From the NCBI RefSeq assembly GCF_013127955.1, contig NZ_CP053435.1, forward strand, positions 2,232,001 to 2,296,000: DNA of 64,000 nucleotides, written 5' to 3'. This stretch comes from Spirosoma taeanense. GTDB taxonomy: Bacteria; Bacteroidota; Bacteroidia; Cytophagales; Spirosomataceae. The translations under genes and the position numbers were made by a program. This document shows, piece after piece, positions 25,396 to 33,954 of the stretch (its first letter is position 1; each line of letters starts with the position of its first letter). The notes under the pieces were generated by a model. It did not search any database, was not told where the DNA came from, and was given only the letters and a program-made list of their open reading frames with translations.

Positions 25396-26505
25396 ATGAA
25401 TAAAACCTTACGGAACCTACTTTTATTCGGATTTATATGGGGTTGTTCTGGCTTTTTTCTGGGGTGCCTGACCTTGATGGGACCCGTTCGCTGGGTAGTT
25501 AGCTGGTCTCGCGCACACGCATATTCAGATACTGTCGAGAACTGGCTTGTACGAATTCTAATCCTTCTGTTAGCGGGTGGTTCTTTCTGGCTCGCTCGGA
25601 AGGTGCGTAAAGCAATCAATGAGACCCAGAAAAAATCAATGAAGTGGGGGCTCCCTGTCGGTGTCTTTGCATTAGCCACTCTGGCCTTATCGCTGTTCAT
25701 GAATCCTGCTTTTTTGAACAGCACAACGGGTGGAAGCGTCGATACGACCAACAAGGAATTCACGTTTGGGCCATATCCGACTGCGGGAATGCTGGTGGAG
25801 TTAAAAAAAGAAGGCTATGTGGGGGTTATCTCGTTGCTTCATCCGGCAGTAACGCCGTTTGAGCCGGTGTTATTAAATGATGAACGAACAGCTGGCCGAC
25901 AAATTGGAATCAATATTATTAGTGTACCGATGCTGCCCTGGATTAGCCAGAATGAAGAACCTATTCGACAGATCCGGGAGATAGCAGCCAACCCCCAGGG
26001 CCGGTATTATGTGCATTGCTATCTGGGAAAAGACCGGGTTAATGTGGTTAAACGAATAATCTCCGGCAACAGTACAGCTTCGGTGAATGACGAAGAGGCC
26101 AACTCATCACGCAGTCTGAATGAGGTTGACCGGTTTGAACGCGGTCCTGTCGTTAACTTAGGTAATGATGTGTATCTAACCCCTTACCCGACCGATGAGG
26201 AATACCTGGGATACCTCATCGCGGCTGGTGTTAAGCAGGTAGTATGTGTACTGGAACCGACGGATTCAGAAGCTGCCCAGAGGATTCAGCAGGAGGAGAA
26301 AACCTTAAAGGTTTATCAGATCGCCTACCTTTCCTACCCAATTCCTGAAGCCAAAAATGATAAGGAAATTGCGGCTCTGCTTGAGAAACTCAGGGACCTG
26401 CCCCGGCCGTTAGTTATCCACCGCTTTTTTTCTGACCAGCCCATCGAAAAAAAGATAGTTGAAGCGTACCGGAAACGCTTTGGTAATCCCACTTATCCAA
26501 ACTGA
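25396..26505 (+). CDS. Membrane protein with tandem phosphatase-like domains, the second inactive
   Basis: A 369-residue protein with three N-terminal hydrophobic segments (about 5-30, 50-67, 84-102) and two similar soluble repeats. Repeat 1 (about 121-220) begins 'FTFGPYPTAGML' and ends in 'YYVHCYLGKDRVNVVKR', a complete H-C-x5-R phosphatase loop with Cys208 and Arg214. Repeat 2 (about 258-362) begins 'VYLTPYPTDEEYL' and ends in 'PLVIHRFFSDQPIEKK', where Cys has become Arg343 and the loop arginine is lost. I infer a dual-specificity-type phosphatase fused to a pseudophosphatase. Substrate unknown. No flanking gene gives a clue. Confidence 0.6.
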   Translation: MNKTLRNLLLFGFIWGCSGFFLGCLTLMGPVRWVVSWSRAHAYSDTVENWLVRILILLLAGGSFWLARKVRKAINETQKKSMKWGLPVGVFALATLALSLFMNPAFLNSTTGGSVDTTNKEFTFGPYPTAGMLVELKKEGYVGVISLLHPAVTPFEPVLLNDERTAGRQIGINIISVPMLPWISQNEEPIRQIREIAANPQGRYYVHCYLGKDRVNVVKRIISGNSTASVNDEEANSSRSLNEVDRFERGPVVNLGNDVYLTPYPTDEEYLGYLIAAGVKQVVCVLEPTDSEAAQRIQQEEKTLKVYQIAYLSYPIPEAKNDKEIAALLEKLRDLPRPLVIHRFFSDQPIEKKIVEAYRKRFGNPTYPN

Positions 26506-26541
26506 CGTATGGCTGTGCGGATCAGCTCCGTAACAAATGCA

Positions 26542-26570
26542 AAAAGCCCAAGCGCATAGCCCAGGCTTTT
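26542..26570. terminator. Hairpin between convergent genes
   Basis: AAAAGCC (26542-26548) pairs with GGCTTTT (26564-26570) around a 15-base loop. A and T runs on either side would let it act on both strands. The stem is short. Confidence 0.45.
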
Positions 26571-26591
26571 GAAAATCAATTCCGATAAATG

Positions 26592-27191
26592 CTATTTTGC
26601 TTCTACCAGATTGGGCTGTAACCACCGCTGGGCCACGTTCAGGGTGTAGTCGGCAAAGGCCTTTGCCGTGTGCTCATAGACCGCATGACCTTTGAACTGA
26701 CCATTTTCGTCGAGGTTTTGTTCGGTTTCGTGCGATTCATACAGCTTCGGTGATACAATCGAATAGCTATTCGTAAAGCTGATGATTTTGCTGACGACCG
26801 TTGTCATATCCAGCGCTGGCTGGCGGCCACCGCGCCCGGTCGATACGCCCACCATGGCAAAAACTTTGTTTTCGAACAAGTGCTTGAAAGCGGGGCCGCC
26901 GAGCTGGTGAATGGTATTAGTGGCTTGCGGAGGTGCCGTCCAGTTATATTCAGGCAGGGCAAAAAAGACGAGATCAGCGGAATTCCAGGCGTTAATGAGT
27001 TCCTGCTGGAAAGGCGTCAGGGTATCCTTTTTGACAGAGCCCTGCCCCACAAAGGGAATATCGTACTGTTCGAAATCAACAATGGAAATTTCATGCTGGC
27101 CGCTCTCTGCCAAAACAGTTTGCATGTATTTTACGAAACGCAGCGAGTTGCTGTTTTTACGAGATGAGGCTGAGATTAAAGCGATGTTCAT
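26592..27191 (-). CDS. NAD(P)H-dependent FMN reductase (flavodoxin fold)
   Basis: A 199-residue cytoplasmic flavoprotein that passes electrons from NAD(P)H to FMN or quinones. The N-terminal 'IALISASSRKNSNSLRF' is the FMN-phosphate loop. 'FALPEYNWTAPPQ' matches the family's PEYN motif that contacts the flavin. 'VGVSTGRGGRQPA' is the second flavin loop. Length is normal for the family. Exact substrate cannot be told. Confidence 0.85.
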   Translation of the reverse strand: MNIALISASSRKNSNSLRFVKYMQTVLAESGQHEISIVDFEQYDIPFVGQGSVKKDTLTPFQQELINAWNSADLVFFALPEYNWTAPPQATNTIHQLGGPAFKHLFENKVFAMVGVSTGRGGRQPALDMTTVVSKIISFTNSYSIVSPKLYESHETEQNLDENGQFKGHAVYEHTAKAFADYTLNVAQRWLQPNLVEAK

Positions 27192-27319
27192 TGGATAGCT
27201 TCATTGAAATGCAACTGGTTAACGATCGGTATATGGGTTTAGTTTCAGACAAAAAAGATGGGCTGCCTGCAACGATTATCACTGACCTGGGGTCTTTACC
27301 AGACACAACCGATCGGACA

Positions 27320-27646
27320 ATGAAGCTGCTCCTGCTTTTGCTCCTAGTTATGGGCGTTGCCCATGCCCAACGGCCGACCGGGCCAGTCCGATGCGATTCG
27401 CTGCCGCAGGTTTTCCCGCCCGCACGGATGCCGAATATCCGACCCGGCAATGCATTCTACCAGCTTCCTTCCGACCCCAAACATGTTGTGCGGGCCACGC
27501 TGGACAATATGCCGGTGAAGGTACCGGAGGCTTCTGTCGAGTACACAATGTTGCAGTCCTATCCGCGGTACCCCAAACCCGCGCCGTCATTACCCGTTTT
27601 GCCTCAGTTGCAGTTGCCTCCGCCAACTGTACCCGGAAAGCGGTAA
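27320..27646 (+). CDS. Small secreted proline-rich protein, unknown function
   Basis: A 108-residue protein I do not recognise. The N-terminus 'MKLLLLLLLVMGVAHAQ' is a strong signal peptide. The mature part is short, has one cysteine, and ends in a proline-rich tail ('YPRYPKPAPSLPVLPQLQLPPP'). The frame is open from 27164, but the signal peptide fixes the start at 27320. It ends directly next to the stop codon of the convergent PLP enzyme gene with no bases between. Confidence 0.6.
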   Translation: MKLLLLLLLVMGVAHAQRPTGPVRCDSLPQVFPPARMPNIRPGNAFYQLPSDPKHVVRATLDNMPVKVPEASVEYTMLQSYPRYPKPAPSLPVLPQLQLPPPTVPGKR

Positions 27647-28765
27647 TCAAACTAGTGCCTGCGCTAGGTCGGCAATCAGATCTTCGGCGTGTTCGAGCCC
27701 AATCGAGACGCGCAGCAGGTTCTGAGGGGTTGTCGAGTTATGACCTTCTACGCTGGCCCGGTGTTCGATCAGACTTTCCACGCCACCAAGGCTGGTGGCC
27801 CGCGTAAATAATCTCAGCTTACCTATGAAGCGTATAGCTTCGTTGGCTCCGCCCCGTACCTGCACAGAGAGCATGGCGCCCGGCCCGTTCATCTGCTGGT
27901 GAATCAGCGCGCGGTCTGGATGGTTTGGCAAACCCGGGTAATGCACTTGTTCAACGGCCGGGTGGCCATCCAGAAACTCCGCTACGGCCTGCGCAGTAGC
28001 CATCTGCGCCCGCATCCGAACCCCCAGGGTTTTGATGCCCCGGCTCACTAGCCAGCAATCGAACGGCGACGGCACGGCGCCCAGATGGCCCTGCAGAGAC
28101 CGTACGCGCTCCGTAAACGCATTGTTTCGCTTGAAAATTAGGGCTCCGCCCAGCACATCGCTATGGCCGCTGAAGTATTTGGTCGTGGAATGCATGACTA
28201 CATCGCAGTTCAGATCGAGCGGACGTTGCAGCACGGGCGTGGCCCAGGTGTTATCGCAGACGCAGATCGCATCGGCATCGTGAGCCAGCCGCGAGACCGT
28301 CAGCAGGTCGGTGATGGTGAGCATAGGGTTGGAGGGTGTTTCGCACCACACCATCCGCGTGTTTTCGTGAATTGACGACTGAACGGCGTCGAGGTCGCTC
28401 ATGTCCACCCGGCTGTAAGTCAGCCCCCACGGGTGAAATACCTGTTCGAGCAGAGCTGGTGTACCGTAATACGCCTGCGTTGCCAGCAGCACATGGTCGC
28501 CCGGCCGCAGAGCCTGGAACAGCGTCATTGTAGCGGCCTGTCCCGAGCTGAAAGCCATGCCCACGGCTCCGCCTTCAAGCTTTGCGAGCGCCTGTTCGAG
28601 TGCTTCGCGGGTCGGATTGCTGGTGCGGGTATACAAATAATCAGCCGGCAGTTCGTTGGCTTCATTCCGAGCGAAGGTTGTTGAAAGGTGGATGGGCGGC
28701 ACAACCGCTCCAGTGGTCGGGTCGGTCTGGTGCGTAGCGCGGAGCGCAAGGGTATCGAAATGCAT
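27647..28765 (-). CDS. Trans-sulfuration PLP enzyme (cystathionine gamma-synthase/lyase family)
   Basis: The 372-residue enzyme acts on cysteine/homocysteine-type substrates. The family signature 'CDVVMHSTTKYFSGHSDVLGG' (Lys of 'STTKY' binds PLP) is intact, as are 'YTRTSNPTREALEQALAKLEGG' (only its core cited), 'ETPSNP' and 'SLGGVESLIEHRASVEGH'. The C-terminal 'LLRVSIGLEHAEDLIADL' is standard. Whether it works as synthase, beta-lyase or gamma-lyase cannot be read from sequence alone. Confidence 0.9.
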   Translation of the reverse strand: MHFDTLALRATHQTDPTTGAVVPPIHLSTTFARNEANELPADYLYTRTSNPTREALEQALAKLEGGAVGMAFSSGQAATMTLFQALRPGDHVLLATQAYYGTPALLEQVFHPWGLTYSRVDMSDLDAVQSSIHENTRMVWCETPSNPMLTITDLLTVSRLAHDADAICVCDNTWATPVLQRPLDLNCDVVMHSTTKYFSGHSDVLGGALIFKRNNAFTERVRSLQGHLGAVPSPFDCWLVSRGIKTLGVRMRAQMATAQAVAEFLDGHPAVEQVHYPGLPNHPDRALIHQQMNGPGAMLSVQVRGGANEAIRFIGKLRLFTRATSLGGVESLIEHRASVEGHNSTTPQNLLRVSIGLEHAEDLIADLAQALV

Positions 28766-28951
28766 CGTCTGAACGTCAGGTTTGAAGAATCATGGGGGTT
28801 TATACCCGAACAGTCAGAAACGAAAGAAAGTTGAATACTCTGAAAAATCTAACGCCAGCCAGTCGGCCGACCGTAAAGATTTTCCAGGTTTATTACTAAA
28901 AGCAATCGCCTTCGCTTACATTTAGGGGCCGTATGCATGCATACTAAAGTC

Positions 28952-29791
28952 ATGGAACAGACCTATCACTCGTTATCAGTTGAGCGGACCGACGGCGTCA
29001 TGACCGTTTCGCTGCTCGGCCCCGGCAAGGGAAATGCCATGGGGCCAGAATTCTGGGAGGAACTTCCCCGGGCTATGGACGAAATTGAGTCGATGACCGA
29101 TGTGCGCTGTATACTGTTTCGGGGCAGCGGTGACCACTTCAGTTATGGACTGGACCTTCCGCAGATGATGCCCCGGATTGGCGCTCTGCTGAACGGAACA
29201 TTACCGGAGCAGCAGCGAGCTGAACTCGTGGCAACAATCCGGCAGATGCAGTCCGGCTTTCAGAAGATGTATGCGTCAGCAAAGCCGGTCATTGCGGCTG
29301 TGCACGGCTGGTGCATTGGGGGAGGGGTCAACATGATCGCAGCCGCCGACATCCGCCTATGTTCACGTAACGCTAAATTTAGCCTGCGCGAGGCTAAACT
29401 CGCCATGACCCCCGATATCGGCGGACTGCAATGGTTACCCGCCATCATTGGGCAGGGCTTCACCCGCGAGATGGCCTTCACCGGCGCCGATTACGATGCC
29501 GCTTTTGCCGAACGGATTGGCCTAGTTAATCACGTGTACGATACGCCGGAAGCCTTATTCGAAGCCGCGCAGACGCTGGCTCGTCAGATCGCCGACAATT
29601 CGGCCTCAGCCGTACAGGGCGTAAAGAAGGTGCTGAATTATGGCCTGAGCAAGACTATCGAAGAAGGGCTGCAGTACGTGGCCGACTGGAATTCAACCCA
29701 GCTACAGTCCGAAGATTTCGACGAAGCCATGCAGGCTACGCTCGAACGGCGAAAAGCTGAATTCAACAAAAAGAAAAACCGAGGTTATTAA
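28952..29791 (+). CDS. Crotonase-family enzyme resembling delta3,5-delta2,4-dienoyl-CoA isomerase
   Basis: 279 residues, soluble. The pattern 'KPVIAAVHGWCIGGGVNMIAAADIRLCS' (core GGGV at 123-126), 'REAKLAM' and 'PDIGGLQWLP' follows mitochondrial ECH1 closely. The three ECH1 catalytic acids align with exact spacing: Glu147 and Asp155 are kept, but the first acid is Asn127. Product may therefore be a hydratase or a slower isomerase. The tail 'YVADWNSTQLQSEDFDEAMQA' also matches ECH1. I chose the ATG at 28952; an in-frame ATG at 28937 adds five residues but would leave almost no leader after the imperfect -7 box TACATTTA at 28917-28924. The dienoyl-CoA reductase-like gene follows. Confidence 0.8.
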   Translation: MEQTYHSLSVERTDGVMTVSLLGPGKGNAMGPEFWEELPRAMDEIESMTDVRCILFRGSGDHFSYGLDLPQMMPRIGALLNGTLPEQQRAELVATIRQMQSGFQKMYASAKPVIAAVHGWCIGGGVNMIAAADIRLCSRNAKFSLREAKLAMTPDIGGLQWLPAIIGQGFTREMAFTGADYDAAFAERIGLVNHVYDTPEALFEAAQTLARQIADNSASAVQGVKKVLNYGLSKTIEEGLQYVADWNSTQLQSEDFDEAMQATLERRKAEFNKKKNRGY

Positions 29792-29794
29792 TTG

Positions 29795-29874
29795 GTGAAA
29801 GAGTGAATGAGCGAGAGAGCGAATAGCTGACGCCTGCTACCTTCATTCACTCTTTCGCTCATTCACTCTTTCAC
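29795..29874. repeat. 20-base inverted repeat between the two fatty-acid genes
   Basis: The arm at 29795-29814 is perfectly complementary to 29855-29874. The spacer contains an extra copy of CATTCACTCTTTC. A 12-base core (GTGAATGAGCGA) recurs at 53641-53652. It could end transcription or be a small interspersed repeat. Confidence 0.7.
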
Positions 29875-29881
29875 TATTCGC

Positions 29882-30784
29882 ATGACCACAGGAATGCTGC
29901 GCGATGATGCGCTGAAAGGAAAAACGATTATTGTAACGGGGGGCGGCACGGGGTTGGGCAAGTCCATTAGCCGGTATCTGCTCCAGCTGGGGGCTAACGT
30001 TACGATCTGCAGCCGCCGTCAGGCCGTGCTCGATGAAACCGCCACCGAACTGATGAACGAAACGGGCGGGCAGGTTCTGGCCATTCAGTGCGACGTTCGG
30101 AATCCGCAGGAGATAGAGAACGTAATCAGCCAGACGATTGAGCGATTTGGCCGGATAGACGGCCTGCTCAATAACTCGGCCGGAAACTTCATCAGTCCAA
30201 CGGAACGGCTGTCCTATAAGGCGTTCGACACGATTGTTGATATCGTGCTGCGGGGGACCTATTACTTCACGCTGGCGGTGGGCAAATACTGGATCGAGAA
30301 CAAAATTCCCGGTACGGTGCTGAATATCTCGACGACCTACGCCACGACCGGCTCAGGGTATGTGGTGCCCAGTGCCGTTGCCAAAGGGGGGGCGCTCATT
30401 ATGACCAAATCGCTGGCGGCCGAGTGGGGAAAATACGGCATCCGGCTCAACGCTATTGCGCCCGGTCCGTTTCCAACCAAAGGGGCGTGGGACCGGCTCT
30501 TTCCCGAACCGCTGATCAACATGATGGACCCTACGGGTCGTATTCCGCTCAAACGCGTTGGGGAACACGGCGAACTGGCAAATCTGGCGGCTTTTCTACT
30601 GTCGGATTATTCCGGTTTTATCACCGGCGAAAGCATCACCATCGACGGAGGTGAGGTGCTGATGGCCGGTGAGTTTAATCACCTGGAAAACGTAACGCCT
30701 GAGCAGTGGGACATGATTGGCGCGGCTATCAAGCAGGCCAACCGCGCCAGCAAGAAAGAAGGGCAGGAGAACAAACCCGACTGA
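29882..30784 (+). CDS. Short-chain dehydrogenase resembling 2,4-dienoyl-CoA reductase
   Basis: A 300-residue NAD(P)H-dependent reductase. The cofactor loop is 'TGGGTGLG' (19-26) and the family 'NNSAGNF' is at 97-103. The usual YxxxK is replaced by Ser164-x-x-x-Lys168 within 'SGYVVPSAVAKGG', the arrangement of mitochondrial DECR1. 'LAAEWGKYGIRLNAIAPGP' and the tail 'GGEVLMAGEFNHLENVTPEQWD' also read like DECR1. It should reduce 2,4-dienoyl-CoA made when unsaturated fatty acids are oxidised, which fits the isomerase-like gene 91 bases upstream. A later start at 29894 is possible. Confidence 0.88.
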   Translation: MTTGMLRDDALKGKTIIVTGGGTGLGKSISRYLLQLGANVTICSRRQAVLDETATELMNETGGQVLAIQCDVRNPQEIENVISQTIERFGRIDGLLNNSAGNFISPTERLSYKAFDTIVDIVLRGTYYFTLAVGKYWIENKIPGTVLNISTTYATTGSGYVVPSAVAKGGALIMTKSLAAEWGKYGIRLNAIAPGPFPTKGAWDRLFPEPLINMMDPTGRIPLKRVGEHGELANLAAFLLSDYSGFITGESITIDGGEVLMAGEFNHLENVTPEQWDMIGAAIKQANRASKKEGQENKPD

Positions 30785-30795
30785 CGGGAGTCAGC

Positions 30796-31296
30796 TCATA
30801 ACCGCTTTTCATAGGCCAGGAAGCGCAGCCCCGGCCGGAAGCCCAGGGTAATTTCACCGGCGTACTGGTAACCCATTTTCGGGAAAAGCCGCTGGGTAAC
30901 CTGGTTCTCAGAGTTGGTGTCGATGCGCAGAAACCGGATGCCGCGCTGTTGGGCCAACTGCTCGGCCTGAGTCAGCAGAGCCGCGGCCACCCCTTGCCCC
31001 TGAAATGCCGGATCAACGGCCAGCCGGTGCGTCACGATAGCCCGCTGGCTGAGGTCGAAGCCGACCTGCGCGTATTCAGGTTCCTGATCTTCGGTCAGGG
31101 CCGCAACGCCCGCCAGTTCACCGTCTATGTCAGCCACCCAAAGCTGCTGTTTATCAATATCCTGGCTAAAAACGGTTTCATTCGGATAATGGTCGTCCCA
31201 CTGAAAATTACCGGCCTGGTGCATCAGGGGAACGACGTGCCGGAGGAGGGTCAATAAACTAGGTAAATCGGAATGGGTAGCGGGACGGATTGTCAT
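30796..31296 (-). CDS. GNAT-family N-acetyltransferase
   Basis: 166 residues from the ATG at 31296. The N-terminus 'MTIRPATHSDL' is the classic GNAT opening. The acetyl-CoA loop 'THRLAVDPAFQGQGVAAALL' (Q-x-G-x-G/A form) is at about 92-111, followed by 'RFLRIDTNSENQVTQRLFPKMGYQYAGE'-type motif B (core N-x-x-T-x-R-x-F). Substrate unknown. The frame is open to 31347 but those codons have no family match. Convergent with the dienoyl-CoA reductase gene. Confidence 0.88.
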   Translation of the reverse strand: MTIRPATHSDLPSLLTLLRHVVPLMHQAGNFQWDDHYPNETVFSQDIDKQQLWVADIDGELAGVAALTEDQEPEYAQVGFDLSQRAIVTHRLAVDPAFQGQGVAAALLTQAEQLAQQRGIRFLRIDTNSENQVTQRLFPKMGYQYAGEITLGFRPGLRFLAYEKRL

Positions 31297-31309
31297 AACT
31301 AAACAATAC

Positions 31310-31345
31310 GCGCATCCCGTTGACGGTCTGTCTGATGGGATGCGC
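31310..31345 (-). terminator. Hairpin after the TlpA gene
   Basis: A 9-bp stem (31310-31318 with 31337-31345), 12 bases past the TlpA stop codon on the minus strand. The T run is weak, so read-through into the acetyltransferase gene is possible. Confidence 0.5.
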
Positions 31346-31356
31346 ATTACAAGGGA

Positions 31357-33249
31357 TTATTTTTCTTCTTTCAGCATTTCGACCACCATCGTCAGCTCGT
31401 TAACGGTGGTTTCGGGATTACCATTATAGCCCACCGACCGGTAGCGGACGCGACCGTTAGAATCAATAACTACTTTGGTCGGAATCCCTTTCACGCCATA
31501 CGCGTTGGCCACGCGCTGGCTGAAATCCAGCGGTACAACGAAGGGATAATTGCCCTTATTCATGAAGTTGTGGACGCGCTGCACGGGGCCGCCTTCGCGG
31601 GTATTAACGAACAGGAAGCGAACATCCGGATCGTTTTGGAAGCGCATTTGGGCCTGCTGCATGGCCGGAAACGACGCGATGCAGGGACCGCACCAGGTCG
31701 CCCAGAAATCTAGCACAACTACCTTCCCCCGTAAAGCCAATGACGAGATGGTGCGTCCCTGCAGGTCCGTTAACGTAAAGGCCGGAGCGGGCAGGTTAAT
31801 CATCTTCTGACGCAGTTCGTCGCGCTGCTCGGCCCGGATATCCGCTTCGAGGTCGGCCAGGTAAGCGTCGGCGCTGGCGGGGTTCTGGCCGGGTTGCGTG
31901 GCGTACCAGTCACGTAAGGCGGCTTTTAATCGGGAGGTGGCCTGTCCGGTCTGGATGGCCGCTTCAACAACGGGACGGGCCTCGGCTGCGTGCCGGGTTT
32001 GCAGGGCACAGAGAAAATACCGCTCGTTGGTGCGCGGGTCACTATTTTCAATATCGTCGGGAACGATGACCTCCTGATAGGCTTTATAGGCATCGGCGTA
32101 TTTGCCCTGCTGTTCCAGCGCCCGGGCGTAGGTATTCATCAACTGCCGATGCCGGGTCTTCTGTTCCGTTTCCCAGTCGGTCGCCGTTACGGTATTGGGT
32201 CGGGTCTGAGTGTTCAGGACGGTCATAGCCCGCTTCACGAGCTGCTCTGCTTCGGGCAGCGACCGCCGTTCATCGGCCAGTTGAAACGCCATGGTGTTGA
32301 GCATCAGAACGTCGGTCTGCGATGCGGGCTGCTGTTCGACAAAGGCTACCAGATTCCGGATGTCGTTATTTTTAAAATACCCGTCGGTCATCATCACCGT
32401 TAGGCCGGGCAGGTACGTCGAGGTTGGGAAATCACGCTTAAAAGCTTCGTAGGCTGTTTTCTTCCGGTTCCAGTCGGTTTCGTTCCGGACGGCCATAGCC
32501 CGGTCTTTCTGCGCGAGCGAACCGGCCGGGTCCAGCGTTTTCATACGTTCGCGCACCGCTTTGGCCTTCACAAAATCACCCATGCTTTCATAGAGCTGGG
32601 CGGCCGACGTCAACTCGGCGGCTGTCGGTTCTGGTCGCGCGGCCAGATACGACTCGATAGCCGCTTTTACTTTGGGGCCATAGCCCGGCTTTCGCTGCCT
32701 GATCTGGGCCGCCAGATAGTCGGACCAGTAAACGGGTTGAAGATCGGGGTATTGCTGAAGTTCCTGCTCGTAGAGCGTAACAACCCGGTTGGGGTCGGGG
32801 CGACCGCCGGCTTCATACAAAACGTTCGTCCGGGTAAAAACCGAAGCCTGACCGGCGAGTGCGTGGGGGAGGGGCCGACCAGATGCATCGTAAACCGGAA
32901 TGGCGTAAAGCTGCCCTTTGTTCAGGTCAGCGCGCTTTGGCTGTCTACTGTTTCGGAACAGCACCATCATGCCCGTAACGTCTTTTTTGGGGATGAACAG
33001 CTCCCCGACGTAATCGCAGCCCTGCCGTGCCATCACAATGCTGGCTGGTCGGCAGCCCTGCATGGTATTGGGTGCGCCGTAACGCACAAACCGGCCTTCA
33101 ATCAGGCTGTCCGTGCCTAACTGCGTTTCCTGGGGGGTATAGGTAAACGAAACTGTTTGACCCACCTGCGGACTGGCGGGCGAGTACCGGAACTGGGCCG
33201 TAACGGGCAGGCAGGCGGCTAACAATAAAACAAGTAGGGCGACTTTCAC
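31357..33249 (-). CDS. Exported TlpA-family thiol-disulfide protein with TPR-like middle
   Basis: A 630-residue protein. Signal peptide residues 1-18 ('LLVLLLAACLPVTAQ'); the cysteine in it does not sit in a lipobox. A beta-rich region runs to about 150 and a helical TPR-like part to about 480 ('AAQLYESMGDFVKAKAVRERM'). The C-terminal thioredoxin domain has 'LDFWATWCGPCIASFPAM' (CxxC at about 529-532) and 'YGVKGIPTKVVID' with the cis-proline. It is the better-conserved of the two TlpA proteins in the window. It probably keeps periplasmic proteins reduced; the partner is unknown. Confidence 0.88.
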   Translation of the reverse strand: MKVALLVLLLAACLPVTAQFRYSPASPQVGQTVSFTYTPQETQLGTDSLIEGRFVRYGAPNTMQGCRPASIVMARQGCDYVGELFIPKKDVTGMMVLFRNSRQPKRADLNKGQLYAIPVYDASGRPLPHALAGQASVFTRTNVLYEAGGRPDPNRVVTLYEQELQQYPDLQPVYWSDYLAAQIRQRKPGYGPKVKAAIESYLAARPEPTAAELTSAAQLYESMGDFVKAKAVRERMKTLDPAGSLAQKDRAMAVRNETDWNRKKTAYEAFKRDFPTSTYLPGLTVMMTDGYFKNNDIRNLVAFVEQQPASQTDVLMLNTMAFQLADERRSLPEAEQLVKRAMTVLNTQTRPNTVTATDWETEQKTRHRQLMNTYARALEQQGKYADAYKAYQEVIVPDDIENSDPRTNERYFLCALQTRHAAEARPVVEAAIQTGQATSRLKAALRDWYATQPGQNPASADAYLADLEADIRAEQRDELRQKMINLPAPAFTLTDLQGRTISSLALRGKVVVLDFWATWCGPCIASFPAMQQAQMRFQNDPDVRFLFVNTREGGPVQRVHNFMNKGNYPFVVPLDFSQRVANAYGVKGIPTKVVIDSNGRVRYRSVGYNGNPETTVNELTMVVEMLKEEK

Positions 33250-33424
33250 GACACCAAAATACGATTGTGCCGGCGAATGCCCAACCTCCGGGAAACTTTA
33301 TTAGCTACTGCCGGCATATTAAACCAACTGAACAGCCTGAAGACCACATAATAATATATCCTTCCTGCCGGCAGACAAAATTCGCGCGGTTAGTTAACCC
33401 CTCAGAACGTTCATTTCCGGGCTT

Positions 33425-33952
33425 ATGACAACCGATACCTTTACGGCTGATCCGTCAGTCGTCACGCTTCCCGCGTCCCAGCCGATCACGCTGACCATCA
33501 ATGGTGTTTCCCGACAGTTTAATCTGGCTCCCTGGACTACGCTGCTCGACGCGCTGCGCGAGTACGCCAACCTTATGGGTACCAAAAAAGGCTGCGATCA
33601 TGGGCAGTGTGGTTCCTGCACGGTGCTGGTGGATGGCAAACGGATCAACTCCTGCCTGACGCTGGCCATCATGCAGGAAGGTAAAGCCATTACAACCATT
33701 GAAGGGCTGGCCGAGGACGGTACATTACATCCTCTACAGCAGGCGTTTATCGACCATGACGCATTTCAGTGCGGCTATTGTACGCCAGGGCAGATTTGCT
33801 CGGCCGTGGGGATGATGAATGAGGGGAAGGTCAGGACCGTTGCCGACGTAAAGGAGCTGATGAGTGGCAACATTTGCCGATGCGGAGCTTATCCGCACAT
33901 TGTTGACGCGATCTGCGACGTAATGCAACTGCCGGACCCCCAAACCCCGTAA
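33425..33952 (+). CDS. Aldehyde oxidoreductase, 2Fe-2S subunit (PaoA/YagT-like)
   Basis: The 175-residue small subunit carries electrons between the molybdenum centre and FAD. A plant-type ferredoxin cluster is bound by 'GCDHGQCGSCTVLVDG...NSC'. A second cluster in the helical domain is bound by 'CGYCTPGQ' and 'CRCG'. Unlike E. coli PaoA it has no twin-arginine leader, so this enzyme is probably cytoplasmic. It starts a three-gene operon with a 2-base gap to the next gene. Confidence 0.93.
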   Translation: MTTDTFTADPSVVTLPASQPITLTINGVSRQFNLAPWTTLLDALREYANLMGTKKGCDHGQCGSCTVLVDGKRINSCLTLAIMQEGKAITTIEGLAEDGTLHPLQQAFIDHDAFQCGYCTPGQICSAVGMMNEGKVRTVADVKELMSGNICRCGAYPHIVDAICDVMQLPDPQTP

Positions 33953-33954
33953 CC

